A program made the position numbers and the translations under genes. A model generated the notes under the pieces. It was not told the origin of the DNA, did no database searches, and saw only the letters and a list, made by a program, of their open reading frames with translations. This document shows positions 1-6,088 of a stretch of DNA of 15,646 bases, piece by piece. Location: the NCBI GenBank assembly GCA_030646555.1, contig JAUSKP010000002.1, positions 1 through 15,646 of the forward strand, read 5' to 3'. This stretch comes from a bacterium. Lineage in GTDB: Bacteria > Patescibacteriota > Minisyncoccia > UBA6257 > 02-FULL-45-10c. The number at the start of each line of letters is the position of its first letter. Within the stretch, counting starts at the first letter, position 1.

Positions 1-45
1 GTTGAGGTAATCAGCGAATAGCGAATTAGTACGAATGAACGAATT

Positions 46-73
46 GTCATTCCAAACTTGATTTGGAATCCAG
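46..73. repeat. Half copy of GTCATTCC palindrome family
   Basis: The bases from gtcattcc through ggaatccag match the left half of the fuller elements at 274-337 and 8555-8625, but the right arm is missing. The 77-143 element of the other family starts three bases later, so two repeat families abut here. Confidence 0.6.
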
Positions 74-76
74 TCC

Positions 77-143
77 GTCATTGCAAGTGCCGCCGAAGCA
101 ATCTCACAGATAGATTGCCACGTCGCAGACTCCTCGCAATGAC
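77..143. repeat. GCAATGAC-type palindromic element, copy 1
   Basis: This 67-base element runs from gtcattgc to gcaatgac, with inner motifs gaagcaatct and agattgccacgtcgcagac. Near-identical copies lie at 3204-3272, 8218-8287 (inverted) and 11575-11645. The ends are inverted repeats, so the transcript could fold into a long imperfect hairpin. No coding role is visible. Confidence 0.85.
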
Positions 144-154
144 AAAAAGAAAAT

Positions 155-183
155 TTGACAATTGGCGAGTCTGTTCGTATAAT
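155..183 (+). promoter_or_regulatory. Consensus sigma70-type promoter upstream of nusA
   Basis: TTGACA at 155-160 and TATAAT at 178-183 are separated by exactly 17 bases, which is a perfect match to the bacterial housekeeping consensus. Transcription would start near 190. The nearest gene downstream is nusA, but a terminator-like hairpin at 203-227 lies in between. Confidence 0.8.
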
Positions 184-202
184 AACGTTAATGATTGAAA
201 AA

Positions 203-227
203 GGCTCCGCGATGCGGGGTCTTTTTT
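203..227 (+). terminator. Intrinsic terminator or attenuator before nusA
   Basis: Bases 203-210 (ggctccgc) pair with 214-221 (gcggggtc) as an 8-bp stem with two G-U pairs and a 3-base loop. Six Ts follow. It sits only about 15-40 bases after the expected start of the 155-183 promoter. It may therefore act as an attenuator for nusA or end a very short RNA; it could also be the terminator of a gene left of the window. Confidence 0.7.
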
Positions 228-273
228 AAAAAACAGTCAGAAAAATAACAAAGTCGCAAAAAAATAATAAATT

Positions 274-337
274 GTCATTCCGCACTTGATGCAGAATCCA
301 GAAAAAAGAACTGGATTCCCGCCTTCGCGGGAATGAC
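274..337. repeat. GTCATTCC-type palindromic element before nusA
   Basis: The element runs from gtcattcc to ggaatgac. Its right half, 311-337, contains an 8-bp hairpin (attcccgc/gcgggaat). The half at 311-337 matches 13796-13822 inside the 404-residue protein gene at all but two positions. It ends eight bases before the nusA ATG, so it forms part of the 5' untranslated region. Confidence 0.85.
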
Positions 338-345
338 AGAAAAAT

Positions 346-1581
346 ATGTTTAATCTAAAAGAAATTAAAAAAGCCGTTGAACAAATAGCCCAAGAAAAAA
401 GTCTTGATCCGGCGCAAATTATGGAAGCCATTGAAAGCTCCATTGCCGCCGCCTATAAAAAGGAATACGGCAAAAGAACGGAAATAATAAAAGCCGAGCT
501 TGATTTCAAAAGCGGGGACTTGAAATTTTGGCAGGTAAAAACAGTGGTTGATAAAACAACTGTGCGAGAAGAGGAACCCGCCGACGCCGACTTGCCCGCC
601 GGAGCTTTAGCGAAGGAGGGGGCTATGGCGGGCGAAGGAGAGAAAACAATTACACCCATAACATCAGAAGAGAATGTTGAAGACGTTCTCCCTCGATACA
701 ATGAAGACAGGCATATCTTTATTAAAGAAGCCAAAAAAATAAATTCTAAAGTTAAGCTTGGAGATGAAATGGAATTTCCGCTTGAATCACACGATGATTT
801 CGGCAGAATTGCCGCGCAAACCGCCAAGCAAGTTGTGCTTCAGAAATTAAGAGAAGCGGAAAGAGGTTCGGTAATTAAAGAATTCCAAAGCAAGGTTGAC
901 GAGATAATCAGCGGAGTGATCCAGAGATTTGACCGTGGAAATGTTTTTATAGATCTTGGCAGAGTCACCGGAATTATGTTTCCAAATGAAGCGATCCCGG
1001 GCGAACACTATAATTCAGGCGACAGAATGAGATTTTATGTCGTTGCCGTCCAAGAAGAATCAAAAATTCCGGGCATCATACTTTCCAGAGCTCATCCTAA
1101 GTTCGTACATAAACTTTTCCAGATAGAAGTTCCTGAAATAAATGACGGCACTGTGGAAATTAAATCCATTGCCAGAGAACCGGGCAGCAGAACCAAGATT
1201 GCGGTCGCTTCCAAAACCGAAGGCATTGATCCGGTAGGATCCTGCGTCGGACAGAGAGGCACCAGAGTGATGGCCGTGAGCAATGAACTCGGACAGGAAA
1301 AAATAGATATCATTGAATGGTCCGATGATGCTAAAAAATTCATTACCAATTCACTTTCCCCGGCGAAAGTAACATCGGTTGAAATTTCAGACAGGCGCGA
1401 AGCTAAGGCTTTCATTCCGGAGGATCAATTAAGTTTGGCCATCGGCAAGAACGGACAGAACGTCCGCTTGGCCGCAAAGCTTACCGGCTGGAAAATTGAT
1501 ATAAGATCCCAAGCCAAACCGGAAGAAGTCCAGGAAGGCGGGGTAGCCACAGCTCCGGAAACAATTGGCGCTGACGAATAA
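346..1581 (+). CDS. nusA: Transcription termination/antitermination factor NusA
   Basis: NusA binds RNA polymerase and nascent RNA in the cytoplasm and modulates pausing, termination and antitermination. The 411-residue product has the family order: an N-terminal polymerase-binding domain (about 1-175), an S1 domain (about 182-250), KH1 with the GxxG loop VGQRG (301-305), and KH2 with AIGKNGQNV (365-373). It ends soon after KH2, without the C-terminal acidic repeats of the E. coli protein. Residues about 78-100 are an insertion in the N-terminal domain whose DNA (591-620) closely matches a repeat inside the gene at 13322. The ATG at 346 gives the normal N-terminus (FNLKEIKKAVEQIA), but no Shine-Dalgarno sequence precedes it. 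The gene stands alone here, without the infB neighbour common elsewhere, and ends at the shared terminator at 1617-1644. Confidence 0.96.
   Translation: MFNLKEIKKAVEQIAQEKSLDPAQIMEAIESSIAAAYKKEYGKRTEIIKAELDFKSGDLKFWQVKTVVDKTTVREEEPADADLPAGALAKEGAMAGEGEKTITPITSEENVEDVLPRYNEDRHIFIKEAKKINSKVKLGDEMEFPLESHDDFGRIAAQTAKQVVLQKLREAERGSVIKEFQSKVDEIISGVIQRFDRGNVFIDLGRVTGIMFPNEAIPGEHYNSGDRMRFYVVAVQEESKIPGIILSRAHPKFVHKLFQIEVPEINDGTVEIKSIAREPGSRTKIAVASKTEGIDPVGSCVGQRGTRVMAVSNELGQEKIDIIEWSDDAKKFITNSLSPAKVTSVEISDRREAKAFIPEDQLSLAIGKNGQNVRLAAKLTGWKIDIRSQAKPEEVQEGGVATAPETIGADE
585..640 (+). repeat. Repeat-derived in-frame insert within nusA
   Basis: The stretch 591-620 (cttgcccg ... gcgaaggaggg) closely matches 13742-13771, differing by a few substitutions and small shifts. 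GCCCGCC (594-600) and GGCGGGC (627-633) form inverted arms. In nusA it reads as the residues LPAGALAKEGAMAG. The copy at 13742 is read in a different frame as ARPELGEGG. It falls in a part of the NusA N-terminal domain where a loop insertion could be tolerated. Confidence 0.65.
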
Positions 1582-1586
1582 AAAAC

Positions 1587-1611
1587 AGCGACTAGCGACT
1601 AGTAGTTAGTA
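1587..1611 (+). repeat. Short cgactag/ttagt repeat
   Basis: The bases contain gcgactagcgactagtagttagt, a degenerate repeat just after the nusA stop. Similar ccactag/ttag wording appears inside rsmA near 8968-8995. The family assignment is loose. Confidence 0.35.
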
Positions 1612-1616
1612 TAAAA

Positions 1617-1644
1617 AATATCTGCCAGCTGGCGGATATTTTTT
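1617..1644. terminator. Bidirectional terminator between nusA and comM
   Basis: A 10-bp stem (1617-1626 with 1631-1640, one G-U pair) encloses the loop agct. Ts run from 1641 on the plus strand, and an A-run at 1613-1618 gives a U-tract on the minus strand. It therefore suits both nusA (plus) and comM (minus), which converge here with 61 bases between their stops. Confidence 0.85.
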
Positions 1645-3181
1645 ATTCTTTTTCTTTTAGCCTATACTGAAACGCTTCTGCCAAGTGATTAACATTCAAA
1701 TCTTTAGAATTTTCTAAGTCCGCAATAGTGCGGGCTGTTTTTAAAACTCTGTAATATCCGCGCGCGGAAATCAAAGACTTTTCAAAAATATCTTTCAGGA
1801 AATTATCCGCTTCTTTATCCAGCTTGATCATCTCATCGCACATTTTGGAATTCATTTCCGAGTTGGTCAGAATTTTAAATTCTTTTAATCTTTCTTTTTG
1901 AATCTCGCGGGCTTCAACAATTTTCTTCCGCATTTCTTCGGCCGACTTGGTGTCTCTATTTTTATTTGTTAATTCTTCCAGCTTCACTCTCGGCACATCA
2001 ATCTGTAAATCAATTCTGTCTAACAACGGTCCGGAAATCTTTTTCTGATATCTGAAAACTTCAAATGCGCTGCAACGGCATTCTTTTTCGGCGTCGCCAT
2101 AATATCCGCAAGGGCAAGGATTCATAGCCGCCACCAAAATAAATTTTGCCGGAAAAACCATATTATTTTTCGCCCTGGAAATAAAAGCTTTTCCGCTTTC
2201 AATCGGCTGTCTTAACGCCTCTAAAATATCCCGGCGGAATTCGGGCAATTCATCCAGAAATAAAACTCCTCTGTGCGCTAAACTTATTTCTCCCGGACGG
2301 GGATTTTGTCCGCCACCGATAATAGCCGGCGGGGAAGCGGTTTGATGCGGAGTCCTGAACGGCCGCCAATTTATAAAAGAATTGCCGTTCAAAAGCCCTG
2401 CCGCGCTATATATCTGAGTAATTTCAATAATTTCTTTAAGCGTGGGCGGAGGAAGAATAGAAACCAAAGCTTGAGCCAGCATTGTTTTTCCAGTGCCGGG
2501 ACTGCCCTGCATAAGTAAATTATGACCGCCGGCCGCAGTAATCATCAGCGCTCGTTTGGCATTTTCCTGTCCTTTGATATCGGAAATATCTATCATTTGA
2601 TGATCCGAAGAAATACTTGGCTTAATTTCGGTCTTGGACTGCGACTCAATAATTTTCCTGCCCTCTAAATGTAAAATTAGGTCGTTCAAATTATTAAAAC
2701 CGAATACATTAATATCACTGATTATAGCCGCTTCAGCTGCGTTAACTGCCGGAACAAATATTTCTTCAAACCCTTTATCTTTTGCCATACGGCTAATATT
2801 CAAAACCCCGCTCACTCCGCGCAGTCCACCATCAAGCGCCAGCTCGCCAGCGAAAATTTTATTTTTAGAGTCAAAATCTTTTATTTGTTTGGTTGCCAAT
2901 AAATATCCTATAGCTATCGCCAAATCATATTGCGATCCGGTCTTTTTAACATCGGCTGGCGCAAGATTTACGACAATCTTTCTATTTTCTTTGGACGGCG
3001 GTTTTACTCCGCTATTTTTCAAAGCCGAGCTCACGCGCTCCTTTGCTTCGGAAAGGGATTTATCGGCTAGGCCAACAATATTAAAACTGTGAAGCCCGAC
3101 ATTTATATCCGTTTCAACTTCTATTAAATTTGATTCCACTCCTTCAACCGCGGCAGAAAAAACTTTTGAAAAATTTTGCAT
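1643..3181 (-). CDS. comM: ComM/YifB family AAA+ ATPase (Mg-chelatase-like)
   Basis: ComM is a hexameric helicase that extends DNA-strand branch migration when incoming DNA is integrated during natural transformation. Counting from the ATG at 3181, the 512-residue protein is close to the usual length of about 500. It has an N-terminal Lon-protease-like domain (about 1-170), Walker A GSPGTGKT (226-233), Walker B LFLDE (307-311), the conserved AAMNPCPCG block (351-359), an SGPLLDRIDL arginine motif (383-392) and a C-terminal Mg-chelatase helical domain. Upstream in-frame starts exist (ATG at 3208, TTG at 3217), but those codons fall largely in a palindromic repeat. Family alignments begin at a sequence like QNFSKVFSAAVEG, so I prefer 3181. 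No Shine-Dalgarno sequence is seen. Competence genes are common in Parcubacteria-type genomes, which fits. Confidence 0.95.
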   Translation of the reverse strand: MQNFSKVFSAAVEGVESNLIEVETDINVGLHSFNIVGLADKSLSEAKERVSSALKNSGVKPPSKENRKIVVNLAPADVKKTGSQYDLAIAIGYLLATKQIKDFDSKNKIFAGELALDGGLRGVSGVLNISRMAKDKGFEEIFVPAVNAAEAAIISDINVFGFNNLNDLILHLEGRKIIESQSKTEIKPSISSDHQMIDISDIKGQENAKRALMITAAGGHNLLMQGSPGTGKTMLAQALVSILPPPTLKEIIEITQIYSAAGLLNGNSFINWRPFRTPHQTASPPAIIGGGQNPRPGEISLAHRGVLFLDELPEFRRDILEALRQPIESGKAFISRAKNNMVFPAKFILVAAMNPCPCGYYGDAEKECRCSAFEVFRYQKKISGPLLDRIDLQIDVPRVKLEELTNKNRDTKSAEEMRKKIVEAREIQKERLKEFKILTNSEMNSKMCDEMIKLDKEADNFLKDIFEKSLISARGYYRVLKTARTIADLENSKDLNVNHLAEAFQYRLKEKE

Positions 3182-3203
3182 AAATTTAAAATTACTAACT
3201 TGT

Positions 3204-3272
3204 GTCATTGCGAGCAAAGCGAAGCAATCTATCTGTTATGAGATTGCCACGTCGCAGACTCCTCGCAATGAC
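3204..3272. repeat. GCAATGAC-type palindromic element, copy 2
   Basis: A full copy of the 77-143 family lies directly upstream of comM and overlaps the possible longer start codons of that gene. The inner part varies (agcaaagcgaagcaatct), but the right half agattgccacgtcgcagac is conserved. Confidence 0.85.
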
Positions 3273-3316
3273 TCTGAAATTTAATTTATTAATTAACAAC
3301 AACGTTATTTAGTATA

Positions 3317-3348
3317 ACAAAAAACCGCTCCAGATTTTGGAACGGCTT
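3317..3348 (-). terminator. Terminator of the TraR/DksA-like gene
   Basis: On the minus strand, 3339-3348 pairs with 3322-3331 as a 10-bp stem with G-U pairs and a 7-base loop. It is followed by a U-rich tail (3324 down to 3317). It lies about 25 bases past the stop of the 3372-3662 gene and separates that gene from comM. Confidence 0.8.
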
Positions 3349-3371
3349 TGTGCATAAAATTTCTCAAATAA

Positions 3372-3662
3372 TTATCCGCAGTGGTCGCAGTGATCACAAG
3401 AAGACCCGCAATCGCCATAAACTCCTTTTGCGATTTTATCCAAACCGCCATCCACGTCCGCCAATTCTTTTTTCAAAGCGTCGGCAACGGAAAGATTATT
3501 CCCATATTCTTCCGCCTCATCGGATTCTTCCGGCATATCATCGTTGCCCTGTACATCGTTTCCAAAATCCACGGGAACTAATAATTTTTTAATTTGTTCC
3601 TCAAGATCTTTTTTACGAGCTTCTAATTCTATTTTAAGTTTTAATATATCTTTTTCTTGCAT
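3372..3662 (-). CDS. TraR/DksA-like protein with truncated zinc finger
   Basis: TraR/DksA proteins bind the secondary channel of RNA polymerase and adjust promoter output. This 96-residue protein has the family layout: an N-terminal coiled coil (about 3-30), an acidic linker (about 38-52), a second helix (about 57-80) and the family-typical KGVYGDC entry into a zinc finger. The finger then stops early. The chain ends in C85, C89, C92 and C95 within a 12-residue Cys/His tail, instead of the usual span of roughly 25-30 residues with a second CxxC after an arginine/leucine helix. A metal could still be bound by the four crowded cysteines, but the fold must differ. The ATG at 3662 is preceded by a plausible promoter (3691-3719) and no Shine-Dalgarno sequence. 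The family call is fairly sure; the function is not. Confidence 0.75.
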   Translation of the reverse strand: MQEKDILKLKIELEARKKDLEEQIKKLLVPVDFGNDVQGNDDMPEESDEAEEYGNNLSVADALKKELADVDGGLDKIAKGVYGDCGSSCDHCDHCG

Positions 3663-3690
3663 AGTATTTTTAATTTATTATGATGTTTTC

Positions 3691-3719
3691 AGTTTAATGG
3701 AAAGCTTAAATGCGGTCAA
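3691..3719 (-). promoter_or_regulatory. Promoter of the TraR/DksA-like gene
   Basis: Read on the minus strand, TTGACC (3714-3719) and TAAACT (3691-3696) are 17 bases apart, 29 bases before the ATG at 3662. It is back-to-back with the plus-strand promoter at 3750-3778, so this short stretch drives both directions. Confidence 0.6.
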
Positions 3720-3749
3720 ATTCGTTATCTGCATTCAAATTTTCTCTGC

Positions 3750-3778
3750 TTGACTTTATTAAAATAGTATGCTATCAT
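3750..3778 (+). promoter_or_regulatory. Extended -10 promoter of the GC-rich gene
   Basis: TTGACT (3750-3755) and TATCAT (3773-3778) are spaced 17 bases apart, and TG at 3770-3771 adds an extended -10 element. Start of transcription would be near 3785, giving a leader of about 68 bases before the ATG at 3854. Confidence 0.75.
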
Positions 3779-3840
3779 ATAAAAATAAGTTGGTAATAAG
3801 GCGTACATTAAAAATGCAGTAAAAAACTCAAAACGCAGAA

Positions 3841-3847
3841 AAAGGAG
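3841..3847 (+). promoter_or_regulatory. Strong Shine-Dalgarno site, the only clear one here
   Basis: AAAGGAG ends six bases before the ATG at 3854. None of the other genes in the window has a comparable purine motif at the right distance, so this site is unusual here. It also fixes the start of the 3854 gene. Confidence 0.85.
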
Positions 3848-3853
3848 CATATT

Positions 3854-4588
3854 ATGAAGAACAAGAACGTTAGTCTCGAGCAACTCCGGGCCATGCAGGA
3901 CAAGATAAAGAAGGACAACGAGATCCAGGAAAGGGAATCAAGGAAAGCCAAGTTCCCCGGCCTACTGCAACTGGCAATCGTGGCCATGAGGGCCTGCAGA
4001 GAGCTGACCTGGAACAACAAACACGGCGCCTCGGATGCCGCCAAGAAAAGCGAGCTGATGGGAAAGGTCACGGAGACCACCGAAGCGTTCGTGAAAGCCT
4101 ACCGGCAGATCGTGGGTAACGACCTGGGACTGTGGTGGGGGGCGGAGCTCCAGAAGGAATATGTCAAAGGCGCCCCTGAGGCGCTTCTGGTGTACTACCT
4201 CTCGGACAATCCGAACAAGACCAAGCCCCTGGCCTACAAGCTCAAGGAAGCGGCGGATGAATATGTCCGCGGCTGGGGAATGCTGGGCAAGAAAGAGAAA
4301 GACCGGAAAGAGCTGTCTGGCCCGATAGAAATAGTGGGCAACGGCGAACTGGCCGTTCAGTCGCTCATTGAACAGCTCAGTGCGGGAGACGAGATCCAGA
4401 AGATCCAGGTAACGATGCTGGAAGAACTCTTCAAGGATCCGATAACCCACCTCGGCAAACCCGCCGAAGACCCCGAGAAAAAGAACTTCACGCTGGGGGC
4501 AACTCTGAGCGTCAAGGGAAAAGGGGACAAGGTGACGGTGGCGGAGATCGTCAAGGATGTCATCATCAAAACGAAGCGCCGCCAGTAA
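3854..4588 (+). CDS. Unrecognised GC-rich soluble protein, own transcription unit
   Basis: I do not recognise this 244-residue protein. It has no signal peptide or membrane segment and only one cysteine (C48), and it is rich in Lys and Glu. Residues 1-33 look like a charged helix, about 36-150 are mostly helical with a WW pair at 94-95 and a W-rich patch to 141, and about 155-240 could be a mixed alpha/beta domain ending in a basic tail (KTKRRQ). The base composition stands out. Two sampled 60-base rows have 37 and 35 G+C, against 20 of 60 in a sampled uvrD row, and codons strongly prefer C or G in third position (AAG, AAC, CTG, GAG). It has an extended -10 promoter, a strong Shine-Dalgarno site and a terminator of its own. 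Either recent transfer from a GC-rich source or selection for very high expression could explain this. The gene itself is well supported; the function is unknown. Confidence 0.85.
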   Translation: MKNKNVSLEQLRAMQDKIKKDNEIQERESRKAKFPGLLQLAIVAMRACRELTWNNKHGASDAAKKSELMGKVTETTEAFVKAYRQIVGNDLGLWWGAELQKEYVKGAPEALLVYYLSDNPNKTKPLAYKLKEAADEYVRGWGMLGKKEKDRKELSGPIEIVGNGELAVQSLIEQLSAGDEIQKIQVTMLEELFKDPITHLGKPAEDPEKKNFTLGATLSVKGKGDKVTVAEIVKDVIIKTKRRQ

Positions 4589-4603
4589 GAAGTACCCGCC
4601 TAT

Positions 4604-4621
4604 GTTTCACTAGCGTGAAAC
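4604..4621 (+). other. Perfect 7-bp hairpin after the GC-rich gene
   Basis: GTTTCAC (4604-4610) and GTGAAAC (4615-4621) flank a 4-base loop. It lies between the stop codon and the terminator, so the transcript would end in two tandem hairpins, which may protect its 3' end. Confidence 0.6.
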
Positions 4622-4629
4622 AAATGGCC

Positions 4630-4655
4630 AAAGCCCCCAACTGGGGGCTTTTAAC
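4630..4655 (+). terminator. Intrinsic terminator of the GC-rich gene
   Basis: AAAGCCCCC (4630-4638) pairs with GGGGGCTTT (4643-4651) around the loop AACT, and a T-rich tail follows. It closes the 3854-4588 unit before the structured element. Confidence 0.9.
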
Positions 4656-4665
4656 TTTTTATTCT

Positions 4666-4676
4666 GTCATTGCGAG
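4666..4676 (+). repeat. Solo arm of GCAATGAC-type palindrome
   Basis: The bases gtcattgcgag match one end of the full elements at 77-143 and 3204-3272, but no matching second arm follows. It may be a decayed copy. Confidence 0.4.
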
Positions 4677-4710
4677 AAAAAAGATTAAAACTTTACTTAG
4701 CAAAAGGATT

Positions 4711-4980
4711 AGAATCCATTTACCAAATACTTCCAAACGCGATACTAGCCAATTTTATTTAGAACCAGGCGGGAGGAGGAAATCGTGGTTTATCCACCTT
4801 TCCGACGACCAACGCAGTTATAAATAAAATTGGCTGTATCCCTATGGGTTGCCGTCTAAGATTGAAAATTTCTGTGTTATGCCTCCAAGCCGTGGAATCA
4901 TCCACTGGCTTGTCGGCAAGCCTTGAAATTTTCAACTTATCCTGGCAACGCGTTTAGGAATTATTTGGCAAATGGATTCT
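4711..4980. other. Large multi-arm structured element, possible ncRNA or mobile element
   Basis: The outer arms 4711-4741 and 4949-4980 are inverted repeats pairing over about 30 bp, with two mismatches and one bulge. Inside, arm A pairs 4741-4761 with 4821-4840 (20 bp, one bulge) and carries a nested hairpin 4778-4803 (GGAAA/TTTCC outside GTGG/CCAC). A mini-hairpin CCC-TAT-GGG (4840-4848) links to arm B. Arm B pairs 4848-4853 with 4944-4949, 4857-4860 with 4936-4939, and 4862-4872 with 4925-4935, and carries an 11-bp hairpin 4886-4912. Arms A and B each touch the closing stem, giving a compact junction. The right outer arm overlaps the last codons of the M23 gene. I cannot match it to tmRNA, RNase P, SRP or any riboswitch that I know. 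No transposase or promoter for it is visible. The gene-free gap 4589-4960 holds nothing else beyond the terminator hairpins and a solo repeat arm. Confidence 0.7.
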
Positions 4981-6031
4981 TGGCCCCAATCACTTCAAGA
5001 TGCAAATGACACCCAGTCACTCCGTCCGTTTTTCCGGTATTGCCGATATAACCAATAACATCTCCTTGTGAAACATAATCCCCGATAGAAACAATTACTT
5101 TTTGCATATGGGAATAAAGAGTCTTGGTATTGTTCGGATGCTCAATAACGGCATATATTCCGTACCCGCTATTCCAACCTGAAGAGTAAACTTCCGAAAC
5201 CAAACCTTCGGCTGAAGCATAAACCGAAGTCCCGCAAGCATTGGCAATATCTACCGCGTTATAATTATGCAGTTTCCCCCAATTCCAACCAGTGGTCGGA
5301 ACGGCAAAATATCCGGGATATTCAGGTAGAGCCGTTGAAGTATAATATGAAGTTTTTAACGGCTTGGCATATGGAATTATTATTGTTTCCCGGCTTTCTA
5401 ATTTTGAAGGCGAGAGTCCAATGTTATAAGAAATAATTTTATTTACATCAACCGAATATTTTTCAGCAATAGAATTTAATGTATCGCCGATTTGAATATC
5501 ATACAAAACTCCGGAAACCGGCAAGATCACTATTTCTTGCCCAATTTTTAATGAGTTCGCGTTTAATTTCGTATTGGCCCATAAAATAGTATTCAAAGAA
5601 ATTCCAAAATTAGCGGCTATTTTTGCGAGATTGTCTCCCTTCTGAACTTTGTAAGTAAGAAGTCCATCGCGACTGGGCAAAGAATCGCTTAGTGGATTGC
5701 TCTTATTCAACAAATAAGCGCCATCAACCAAAATGAAATTAATTTGTTCGCCTGAATCAGACGAACTAAAGCTATCTATCGGCGATTGATTGGCAACCGC
5801 CCCTTCAAAGTAATTTGATATTTCAATATTTTCACTTGTTCCGCCAAAACCGCTAGAAAAATATGAATTTGAAGAATCCGCGGGGGCAATATCCGATGAA
5901 CTAAAAATTCCCCATGGTTTTTCCAAATAAGACAATAAACCTAAATTTAAAAATGCCATAAATATAATTAAGCCAACCGGCACTGCAGTCGTCCAATTTA
6001 AAAAATGCAATAAATTCTTGGCTTTATTCAA
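4961..6031 (-). CDS. Membrane-anchored LysM-M23 peptidoglycan peptidase
   Basis: M23 enzymes are zinc endopeptidases that cut peptidoglycan cross-links; LysM repeats bind the glycan. The 356-residue protein has an uncleaved-looking N-terminal membrane segment (about 13-36), a Ser-rich linker (about 43-95), LysM1 (about 125-171), LysM2 (about 176-221) and an M23 domain (about 240-350). Candidate zinc and catalytic residues are H255, D261, H308 and the HLH at 342-344. H255 to D261 is H-x5-D, two residues longer than the common H-x3-D. I recall the same spacing in other Parcubacteria-type homologues, so it is probably functional. The start is TTG at 6031, because the next Met (residue 25) would destroy the membrane segment. 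No Shine-Dalgarno sequence is seen. The 3' end lies in the structured element. It likely acts outside the membrane in wall remodelling. Confidence 0.92.
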   Translation of the reverse strand: MNKAKNLLHFLNWTTAVPVGLIIFMAFLNLGLLSYLEKPWGIFSSSDIAPADSSNSYFSSGFGGTSENIEISNYFEGAVANQSPIDSFSSSDSGEQINFILVDGAYLLNKSNPLSDSLPSRDGLLTYKVQKGDNLAKIAANFGISLNTILWANTKLNANSLKIGQEIVILPVSGVLYDIQIGDTLNSIAEKYSVDVNKIISYNIGLSPSKLESRETIIIPYAKPLKTSYYTSTALPEYPGYFAVPTTGWNWGKLHNYNAVDIANACGTSVYASAEGLVSEVYSSGWNSGYGIYAVIEHPNNTKTLYSHMQKVIVSIGDYVSQGDVIGYIGNTGKTDGVTGCHLHLEVIGAKNPFAK

Positions 6032-6088
6032 TTGTTGGCGTAAAATGTTAATAATACATATAAACTACCATTTTAAATTGGGAATAAC

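Larger units (their letters stand above)
1..345. other. Gene-free leader region upstream of nusA
   Basis: I see no believable gene in these 345 bases. The stretch holds an acgaat-rich repeat (about 12-45), half of a GTCATTCC-type palindrome (46-73), a full GCAATGAC-type palindrome (77-143), a consensus promoter (155-183), a terminator hairpin (203-227) and a full GTCATTCC-type palindrome (274-337) that stops eight bases before the nusA start. rimP, the usual neighbour upstream of nusA in many bacteria, is absent from this stretch. Confidence 0.75.

Noticed and set aside
237..443. Minus-strand reading frame containing SREGGNP-type wording
   Set aside because: That peptide is just the translation of a GTCATTCC-type palindrome, and the frame overlaps the real nusA start.
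453..827. Minus-strand open frame inside nusA
   Set aside because: It lies fully antisense to the conserved N-terminal region of nusA and has Ser-rich composition typical of a shadow frame.
3962..4450. 162-residue minus-strand frame opposite the GC-rich gene
   Set aside because: High G+C lengthens antisense open frames. It has no promoter or ribosome site, while the plus-strand gene has both plus a terminator.
4615..4827. Open frame of 70 codons after the GC-rich gene
   Set aside because: It runs through the terminator and into the structured element, has no ribosome site, and encodes nothing recognisable.
4711..4980. Structured element as tmRNA, RNase P RNA, SRP RNA or a group II intron
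   Set aside because: I found none of their conserved cores, such as the tmRNA tRNA-like ends, the RNase P conserved boxes or a domain V hairpin, on either strand by eye.
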